Shown here: positions 23,622 to 29,494 of the stretch, piece by piece
Layout of the letters: each line of letters opens with the position of its first letter
How positions within the stretch are numbered: position 1 is the stretch's first letter
DNA from: an uncultured Campylobacter sp.
Lineage (GTDB): Bacteria; Campylobacterota; Campylobacteria; Campylobacterales; Campylobacteraceae
Assembly: GCF_938045465.1 (NCBI RefSeq)
Contig: NZ_CALIBF010000184.1
Location: 1-29,494 of the forward strand
DNA length: 29,494 bases
Reading direction: 5' to 3'
The notes under the pieces: generated by a model
What the model was told of the DNA's origin: nothing
Databases searched by the model: none
Seen by the model: the letters and a program-made list of their open reading frames with translations, nothing else
Position numbers and translations under genes: made by a program

Positions 23622-26581
23622 TGCAAGCCGAGGTTTACGAATACTTTTTGCAAAACCAAAAAGAGCTTTTGATCTGCGAGGATGAAAAGGAAGCCGCGGC
23701 GTGCGAGCAGGTGCTAAAATTTATGGGCTACGCGGCCTTTTGCCTGCCCGATTTTAGAGCGAGCTTCGGCGAGGATCTGCGCAGCTACATGGGTGAGCTT
23801 GCGGGTATCAGCACCGCTCTTAGCGCGTTTTACAAAGCAAGCGGTAAAAAAATTTTAATCTCGCCCGTCCGCACGATCTTAAATAAACTCCCCGCCGCAA
23901 GCCATCTGCGCCCGTTAAATATAAAATTTGGAAGCGAATTAAACTTAAGCGAGCTGAAAGATGAAATTTTACGCCTGGGATACGACGTGCGCGACATCGT
24001 CGAAAGCATGGGCGAGGTGAGCTTCCGTGGCGAGATCATCGATATTTTTTCGGTAGGAAGCGAAAGCGCGGTTAGAATTCTGCTCGACGGCGAGAGGGTT
24101 GAGAGTATCAGGCTCTTTGACGTCGCGACGCAAAAAAGCGAAAAAGATGAGCTTTCGCAAGCCGAGATAGCGCCGTTTTTGGCAAATTTAAGCGAGGACG
24201 AGTTTGAGAGCGTGAGCGAAAAGATATCGCGCGCGGATAGCGACGCGTTAGCGCGCGATCTGGGCTCGCTCGGGTTTTGGTTTATCGAGGGCTTCGTCGA
24301 TTACGTGAGCGCGTTTGATTGCGTCTTGCTGCATGAGATCAAAAAGGATGAAATTTTTTCTGAGCGCAATTTGGATTTTTTAGACGCGATCGAGGTACTG
24401 CCCGCGGCGCGTAAATTTAAAGACCTCGCCGTGACGCCGTCGCAGGAATTTTTTGAATTTCACCGCAGCGAGGCTATCACGCTGATCGCGCGAAACGACG
24501 CGCTGCTCGCGCCGTTTGATCTTAGCGGATTTAGCAATATCGAAATTTTACGCGAAGATTTCGTCGTAAATTTAATAAGCGCCGAGCGTATCATCCTTTC
24601 GCTAAACAAAGCGGCGCCTAAAAAGCGCGTGCGAAGATCGAGCCTGGCTCTGGATGAGCTAAACGTGGGCGATTTTGTCGTGCACGAAGATCACGGTATC
24701 GCTAAATTTAACGGGCTTGAGCTCATCGAGGTGATGGGGCGCAGCAAGGAGTTCGTATCCCTGCTCTACGAGGGCGGCGACAAGCTGCTGCTGCCGGTAG
24801 AGTATCTAAATAAGATCGATCGCTACGTAGCAAGCGGCGGCGCCGTGAGCTTGGATCATCTGGGCAGGGCGAGCTTTTCAAAAATCAAGGAGCGAGTGCG
24901 CGAAAAGCTCTTCGCGATCGCTTCAAAGATCATTGCACTGGCTGCCAAGCGCGAGCTGATGCGAGGGCTCGTCATCAAAAACGAAAGCGCGGATTATGCG
25001 AAATTTTTAAGCGCAAGCGGTTTTAGCTACACGAGCGATCAGCAAAAGGCTGTGAGCGCGATTTTAGCGGATCTGCAAAGCGGCAAGGTGATGGATCGCC
25101 TACTTAGCGGCGACGTGGGCTTTGGAAAGACTGAGGTTGCGATGAATGCGATCTTTGCCTGCATTCGCAGCGGTCATTCGGTGCTGTTTTTCGTACCCAC
25201 TACTCTGCTTAGCTCGCAGCATTACGCCACGCTTAGCGAGCGCTTTAGGGAGTTTGAAATTCCCGTTTTCAAGCTCGATCGCTTTAGCAGCGCAAGGCAA
25301 AAGAGTGAAATTTTAAAGCGCCTGCAAAGCGGCGAGGCGATCGTCGTGGTCGGCACGCACTCGCTTTTAAATTTAAACCCCGCAAATTTAGGGCTCATAA
25401 TCATCGATGAGGAGCATAAATTCGGCGTTAAGCAAAAGGAGCGGCTCAAAGAGAAAAGCGCCGCCTCGCACCTGCTTAGTATGTCCGCGACGCCGATACC
25501 GCGCAGCCTAAATATGGCGCTAAGCTCGATTAAAAGCTACTCCACGCTGCTTAGCCCGCCGCAGGATCGCCTGGACGTGCGCACCTTCGTCAAGCAGTGG
25601 GACGAAAAGATCGTAAAAGAGGCGATCTCGCGCGAACTGCGACGCGGCGGGCAGATCTTTTACGTTCATAACCACATCGCGACGATGCAAAGCGCCAAAA
25701 AGAAGCTGCTTGAAATTTTGCCGAGCCTTAAAATTCTGATCCTGCACTCCAAGATCGACGCCAAGACGACGGAGGATGAAATTTTAAAATTTGTAGCGGG
25801 CGGATACGATCTGCTACTTTGCACCAGCATCGTAGAAAGCGGCATCCACATGCCGCGCGTAAATACTATAATAGTCGAAAACGCGGGTAAATTCGGTATC
25901 GCCGATCTGCACCAGCTACGCGGTCGCGTCGGGCGCAGTAACAAACAGGGCTTTTGCTACTTTTTGATCGAGGATAAAACCGCCCTTACGCAGGACGCGC
26001 TAAAGCGGCTCGTAGCGCTTGAGAGCAACTCGTTTTTGGGCAGCGGCTCGGTGCTAGCGTATCACGATCTGGAGATTCGCGGCGGCGGAAATTTGCTCGG
26101 AGAGGCGCAGAGCGGGCATATCGAAGCGATCGGCTACTCGCTTTATCTAAAGATGCTCGAAGAGGAGATCGGCAAGCTGCTAAGCAGAAAGAGCGCCGCT
26201 GCGAGCGTGGAGCTTAAAATTTCCGTAAACGCCTTTTTAAACTCGGAATTTATCAGAGAGGATCGCCTGCGCCTAGATCTTTACAGGCGGCTTAGCAAGT
26301 GCGCCGAGGCGAGCGAAGTGATTGAAATTTTCGGCGAGATCGAGGACCGCTTCGGGCGCGCGGACATTTACACCAAGCAATTCATCGACGTGATGATGAT
26401 TAAGGTTTTGGCCACGAAGATTGGCTTGCGCGTGATTTCGAGCATGGACGAAAATATCTTGATCACCCTTGCAAACGGCGATAAGGTGCGATTAAAGGCG
26501 CAGACACGCGACGATGACGACGTGATAAACGAAATTTTAATCTATCTGCGAAGGGAGCTAAAAAATGCGAACTTGCGATGA
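23621..26581 (+). CDS. mfd: Transcription-repair coupling factor Mfd
   Basis: This DNA translocase removes RNA polymerase stalled at DNA damage and recruits UvrA. Its 986 residues are shorter than the E. coli protein but usual for Campylobacter. A UvrB-like N-terminal region precedes the CarD-like RNA-polymerase-interaction domain at about 340-405 (NVGDFVVHEDHGIAKFNG). The translocase core follows: Walker A GDVGFGKT at 497-504, IIIDEEHKFG, MSATPIPRSL, and LHQLRGRVGR. The TRCF C-terminal domain ends the protein. Its ATG overlaps the preceding TAA by one base, and the next gene starts 17 bases before its stop. Confidence 0.96.
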   Translation: MQAEVYEYFLQNQKELLICEDEKEAAACEQVLKFMGYAAFCLPDFRASFGEDLRSYMGELAGISTALSAFYKASGKKILISPVRTILNKLPAASHLRPLNIKFGSELNLSELKDEILRLGYDVRDIVESMGEVSFRGEIIDIFSVGSESAVRILLDGERVESIRLFDVATQKSEKDELSQAEIAPFLANLSEDEFESVSEKISRADSDALARDLGSLGFWFIEGFVDYVSAFDCVLLHEIKKDEIFSERNLDFLDAIEVLPAARKFKDLAVTPSQEFFEFHRSEAITLIARNDALLAPFDLSGFSNIEILREDFVVNLISAERIILSLNKAAPKKRVRRSSLALDELNVGDFVVHEDHGIAKFNGLELIEVMGRSKEFVSLLYEGGDKLLLPVEYLNKIDRYVASGGAVSLDHLGRASFSKIKERVREKLFAIASKIIALAAKRELMRGLVIKNESADYAKFLSASGFSYTSDQQKAVSAILADLQSGKVMDRLLSGDVGFGKTEVAMNAIFACIRSGHSVLFFVPTTLLSSQHYATLSERFREFEIPVFKLDRFSSARQKSEILKRLQSGEAIVVVGTHSLLNLNPANLGLIIIDEEHKFGVKQKERLKEKSAASHLLSMSATPIPRSLNMALSSIKSYSTLLSPPQDRLDVRTFVKQWDEKIVKEAISRELRRGGQIFYVHNHIATMQSAKKKLLEILPSLKILILHSKIDAKTTEDEILKFVAGGYDLLLCTSIVESGIHMPRVNTIIVENAGKFGIADLHQLRGRVGRSNKQGFCYFLIEDKTALTQDALKRLVALESNSFLGSGSVLAYHDLEIRGGGNLLGEAQSGHIEAIGYSLYLKMLEEEIGKLLSRKSAAASVELKISVNAFLNSEFIREDRLRLDLYRRLSKCAEASEVIEIFGEIEDRFGRADIYTKQFIDVMMIKVLATKIGLRVISSMDENILITLANGDKVRLKAQTRDDDDVINEILIYLRRELKNANLR

Positions 26582-27548
26582 AAATATCAAAAAAAGCGCG
26601 AGCAAAAGCGTGAGCGAAGAGTTAAATTTGGACGCGGCGAGCAGTTTAAATTTAGCGCCGCAAGCCATCCTAAAAAGCGCCCAGAGCGGCACCGGCGAGC
26701 AAATTTATTTCAGCGATTTTAGCGCGATTGATTGGCGCACGGTACAGGTCGCCGTCTTTCGCGCAAATAAAAAGGCGCTAAAGATCGTCCGCGACATCGA
26801 TTTCACGGGTATTGACGCGCTTGTGGGGCTAGAGAGCCAAAAATCGGCTCTTATAAAAAACACTGACGCCTTCCTGCGTGGCGCGAGCGCCAATCACGCG
26901 CTACTATGGGGCGAGAGCGGCTGCGGCAAATCAAGCCTTGCGAAGGCGGTTTTTTCTAAATTTATCCCGCAAGGCCTTAAGATCATCGAGATCGGCAGGG
27001 ACGATCTGGGCTATCTCGTGGATATAATCGACGCGATCCGCGAAACAAATTTTAAATTTATCATCTTTTGCGATGATTTGAGCTTTGAGCTCGGTGAGAG
27101 CGGCTACAAGCACATAAAGCCGCTGCTTGAAGGCTCACTGGAGCGCGCGCCGCGCAACGTGCTGATGTATGCGACGTCCAATCGCCGCCACATCGTAGGC
27201 GAATGTGCAAGCGATAACGACGCCGCGCAGATAAGCCGCGGCGAGCTGCACCTAAGCGACGCGGCGAACGAGCGAATCAGCCTTAGCGAGCGCTTTGGGC
27301 TACAGCTAAGCTTTTACGGCGGGAGCATGCGGGAATATTTAGGGATCGTAGATGCCTACTTTGCGGCTGCGCAAGGTATGAGTGCGGCGGAATTTTGCCT
27401 AAGCTTTGCCGCAAATTTAGACGAGCTGCACGCAAAGGCGCGTGAGTTTGCGATGCTTCGCGCAAGCCGCAGCGGCCGCGCGGCAAAGCAGTTTTTCTTG
27501 AGCTTTGGCGAGGAATTTTTTGCAAATTTAAAAGGCGGCGGCAGATGA
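26565..27548 (+). CDS. DUF815-type AAA+ ATPase
   Basis: This is a predicted cytoplasmic P-loop ATPase of 327 residues. Walker A is GESGCGKSS at 116-124 and Walker B KFIIFCDDLSF at 164-174. The signature MYATSNRRHI (201-210) and ERISLSERFGLQLSF (236-250) follow; these are the conserved stretches of the DUF815 family. The cellular role of that family is not established. AGGGAG lies before the ATG. The start overlaps mfd by 17 bases, as with Cj1084c next to mfd in C. jejuni. The N-terminal 45 residues are low complexity. Its stop forms ATGA with the next short ORF. Confidence 0.85.
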   Translation: MRTCDENIKKSASKSVSEELNLDAASSLNLAPQAILKSAQSGTGEQIYFSDFSAIDWRTVQVAVFRANKKALKIVRDIDFTGIDALVGLESQKSALIKNTDAFLRGASANHALLWGESGCGKSSLAKAVFSKFIPQGLKIIEIGRDDLGYLVDIIDAIRETNFKFIIFCDDLSFELGESGYKHIKPLLEGSLERAPRNVLMYATSNRRHIVGECASDNDAAQISRGELHLSDAANERISLSERFGLQLSFYGGSMREYLGIVDAYFAAAQGMSAAEFCLSFAANLDELHAKAREFAMLRASRSGRAAKQFFLSFGEEFFANLKGGGR

Positions 27549-27670
27549 ATACGGCGCGCGAATTTAAATTTGGCGTAAATTTTATCGTCGTGCTAGAGTG
27601 CGCGCAAAAAATCGCCGCCGCCGCGCGAAGTTTTAGAAACTACGCTAGAAATTTCGGAGGCGTGAGATGA
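27545..27670 (+). CDS. 41-residue ORF coupled on both sides
   Basis: The ORF runs ATG at 27545 to TGA at 27670 and begins MNTAREFKFGVNFIVVLE. Its start overlaps the ATPase stop in an ATGA, and its stop overlaps the glycosylase start in a second ATGA. The product is basic at the C-terminus with a short hydrophobic stretch. I recognise no family. It may encode a small protein, or act only as a leader whose translation carries ribosomes to the GGAGG site (27656-27660) of the next gene. The exact double coupling argues for translation; the weak residue pattern argues for caution. Confidence 0.5.
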   Translation: MNTAREFKFGVNFIVVLECAQKIAAAARSFRNYARNFGGVR

Positions 27671-28365
27671 GCGCGACCGAGCTTTTTATCGCGCTTTTTC
27701 GCGCCGTGAAAATCAAGGATTTTCGCTGGTGGCCCGGATTTGGAAGCTTTGAGGTGGTCGTGGGGGCGATTTTGATCCAAAATACGGCGTGGCGCAATGC
27801 AGACGCGGCACTGCAAAACCTGCGCAGCAAGGGGCTTTTGAGCTTAGAGGGGATTGCCGGGTTAGACGAAGCGGAGCTTGCGGAGATCATCAAAGTAAGT
27901 GGATTTTATAATCAAAAAGCTAGACGCCTAAGCTTGCTTTGCAAAGCGATAATCGCGGATTTTGGGGATTTTGAGAGTTTTAAATCGGGCGTTAGCCGCG
28001 AGTGGCTTTTAGCGCGCAAGGGGATCGGCGCGGAGAGCTGCGACGCAATCCTGTGCTATGCGTGCGAGCGCGCGGTGATGGTCGCGGACAATTACTCGGC
28101 GCGGCTGCTGGGCGCTTTGAGCTATGAGTTTGAAAGCTACGACGAGCTTAGCGCGTGGCTCGGCGAGCTGGAATTTGGGCGGGTCTATGAGTTTGTAAAT
28201 TCCGCCAACTCTCCCTGCGATGCGGCGGCAAAAGCAGAGAAGCTGGAGAACGAAAACGGCGTGTATGCGCTATTTCACGGGCTCATAGTGGAATTTTGCA
28301 AAGCGCATTTGAAAGGTAAAATTTTCGACGAGAACGCGAAAATGATTTTAAATGATTTGAGGTAA
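27667..28365 (+). CDS. MagIII-type 3-methyladenine DNA glycosylase
   Basis: This is a base-excision-repair enzyme of the endonuclease III (HhH-GPD) superfamily, 232 residues. It matches the Helicobacter pylori MagIII pattern: ILIQNTAWRNADAAL (35-49), VSGFYNQKARRL (77-88), the helix-hairpin-helix REWLLARKGIGAESCDAILCYA (111-132) and VMVADNYSARLL (137-148) with catalytic Asp141. There is no C-terminal four-cysteine iron-sulfur cluster, as expected for MagIII and unlike Nth. In H. pylori MagIII a carbamylated lysine (Lys205) lies in the active site; the corresponding place here (HGLIVEF) appears to hold Leu206. GGAGG precedes the ATG, and the start is coupled to the 41-codon ORF. The substrate is inferred from the family. 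Confidence 0.82.
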   Translation: MSATELFIALFRAVKIKDFRWWPGFGSFEVVVGAILIQNTAWRNADAALQNLRSKGLLSLEGIAGLDEAELAEIIKVSGFYNQKARRLSLLCKAIIADFGDFESFKSGVSREWLLARKGIGAESCDAILCYACERAVMVADNYSARLLGALSYEFESYDELSAWLGELEFGRVYEFVNSANSPCDAAAKAEKLENENGVYALFHGLIVEFCKAHLKGKIFDENAKMILNDLR

Positions 28366-28367
28366 AT

Positions 28368-29494
28368 ATGTTTAACACTAAAATTTTAGAAAATTTGATG
28401 GTTGCTTTTTGCTTTTGTATAACGCTTGCGTTACATTTACTGATATTTAACCATTACTTCTCACTCCAAGAAGGCTGGTGGGAAACCTATGCTTATTTAG
28501 TAAATAAAGGAGAAGTGATCAATAAAGATTTTTATCTAGCATGGACTCCGTTATTTGTATATATAAATGCCTTTTATCAAAAAATATTTGGGATAAATTT
28601 CTTTGCATTTGCCTGCATCGGCGTAGTAGCCGCAATGATACAGGTAATCTTATTGTATTTGGTTTTAAGAGAATTTTTTTCTAAAACAAGCAGCGCCGTG
28701 GCTGCACTTTTTGCGACATTTTTAAATATAAATAGCGGCACCTATATCGCCAAAGATTATCATACATACGTATATATTACAGAATTTTTGACATTGCTAT
28801 TTTTTATAAAATATATCAAAAATTACAATTCTAATATGGGTAGAATTTATCATATAATTGGAATTTTGTTTTGTATTTTATTGTTTTTCATTAAACAAAA
28901 TGTGGGTTTGGTTCTTTTTGCTAGTTTGTTTGTCGCATATGCTTTTGTTGCTACAAGTTTTAAAGATTATATAAAAAGAATCGGTTTTTTACTCATTACC
29001 TCTGCTATATTTTTTACTATTATGAATTTTGTCATTCCTTTTAATTTATCTTCTATAACAGAAAATGATTCCAAAGGCAGCTTTTTCGCTATGGCTACTA
29101 GATTTATCACATATCCTTTAAATCAAACGATACTAAAAAACTCACTTATTGTATCGATAGCTGTACTCATCTTATATGTTATAAGATCAAAAATAGCGGA
29201 AATTTATACTAATTTATATGAAAAAGCTATAGCCAAAACTACAAGAGAATTTCGTATATTAATGCTTGTAATATTACATATAATTTTAATATATTGTATG
29301 TTTATTAAGATGAGCGGTAGCGGGATAGAAATAAAGAATTTTATATCTCTTTCAATAGGTATTATTCTATTTTTGCTGTATATATGTTTCAAGAGGAACG
29401 ATGTAATTGGCAATTCATCAAAGATATATGCCTTTATGATTGTAGCCATGGCCGCCATATCTTATTCGGGTACTTTGGCTGATGCTTTTACGGC
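28368..29494 (+). CDS. Membrane glycosyltransferase-like protein (GT-C fold), 3' end outside window
   Basis: About 375 codons are visible, with no stop before the right edge. It is strongly hydrophobic with repeated membrane helices, the first at about 9-28. The loop after it reads QEGWWETYAYLVNKGE (34-49), then NKDFYLAWTPLFVY (52-65). This resembles the first-loop acidic motif of lipid-linked-sugar transferases of the GT39/ArnT-like (GT-C) group, with Glu35 and Glu39 as possible active-site acids. GAGG stands 6 bases before the ATG, which follows the glycosylase stop by 2 bases. Base composition changes sharply: about 30% G+C here against near 50% before, with many ATA, TTA and AGA codons. 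This points to acquisition by transfer, as is usual for surface-glycan genes. The substrate is unknown. Confidence 0.65.
   Translation, partial: MFNTKILENLMVAFCFCITLALHLLIFNHYFSLQEGWWETYAYLVNKGEVINKDFYLAWTPLFVYINAFYQKIFGINFFAFACIGVVAAMIQVILLYLVLREFFSKTSSAVAALFATFLNINSGTYIAKDYHTYVYITEFLTLLFFIKYIKNYNSNMGRIYHIIGILFCILLFFIKQNVGLVLFASLFVAYAFVATSFKDYIKRIGFLLITSAIFFTIMNFVIPFNLSSITENDSKGSFFAMATRFITYPLNQTILKNSLIVSIAVLILYVIRSKIAEIYTNLYEKAIAKTTREFRILMLVILHIILIYCMFIKMSGSGIEIKNFISLSIGIILFLLYICFKRNDVIGNSSKIYAFMIVAMAAISYSGTLADAFT

Noticed and set aside
27667..28365. Endonuclease III (Nth) annotation
   Set aside because: There is no four-cysteine iron-sulfur motif at the C-terminus, and the motifs match MagIII more closely.
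29204..29458. 84-codon minus-strand ORF
   Set aside because: It is opposite the continuous glycosyltransferase-like frame in A/T-rich DNA, with no supporting features.

Overview
The window is a stretch of chromosome from a Campylobacter-type epsilonproteobacterium with unusually high G+C for the genus (close to 50% by eye over most of the window). The gene order supports this. The block trmB - fibronectin-III lipoprotein - rluD // rodA and amidase - nitronate monooxygenase-like - tyrS - spoT - rpoZ - pyrH resembles the C. jejuni Cj1269-Cj1282 neighbourhood. The block lnt // yajC - secD - secF - leuS - lptE - folC - M23 peptidase - mfd - ATPase resembles Cj1084-Cj1095. From the G+C and the apparent lack of a bactofilin gene, a straight-rod, higher-G+C species such as C. 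gracilis is a reasonable guess, but the sequence does not prove it.

Layout. 1-3480 (minus): rluD, a FlpA-like lipoprotein and trmB, the last cut by the left edge. 3533-4639 (plus): rodA, diverging from rluD. 4744-5717 (minus): two coupled membrane proteins of unknown function. 5718-6350: non-coding and rich in AAATTT. 6351-13573 (minus): probable operon pyrH - rpoZ - spoT - tyrS - nitronate monooxygenase-like - amidase, tightly packed and with several overlaps. 13638-14981 (minus): lnt, whose 5' end overlaps yajC head to head. 14957-28365 (plus): a nearly gap-free run of yajC, secD, secF, a small membrane protein, leuS, lptE, folC, an M23 peptidase, mfd, a DUF815-type ATPase, a 41-codon ORF and a MagIII-type DNA glycosylase. 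28368 to the right edge: an AT-rich membrane glycosyltransferase-like gene that looks acquired.

How the genes work together. Much of the window serves the cell envelope: RodA, amidase and M23 peptidase (peptidoglycan), YajC-SecD-SecF (export), Lnt (lipoprotein acylation), LptE (LPS assembly) and the FlpA-like lipoprotein. The rest is core information processing: TyrS, LeuS, TrmB, RluD, RpoZ, SpoT, PyrH, FolC, Mfd and MagIII.

The most unusual feature is not a gene. Four unrelated genes carry long low-complexity expansions: the trmB C-terminal tail, a roughly 205-residue insert in rluD, the C-terminal tail of a membrane protein and a roughly 134-residue insert in folC. Each expansion is packed with hexamers of the form RAATTY (AAATTT, GAATTT, AAATTC, GAATTC). 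In C. jejuni this is the CtsM methylation motif that marks DNA for natural transformation. The folC copy reaches about one motif per 18 bp. Further into folC there is also a perfect 21-bp inverted repeat built from AAATTT units. No rRNA, tRNA, CRISPR array or insertion sequence was recognised.
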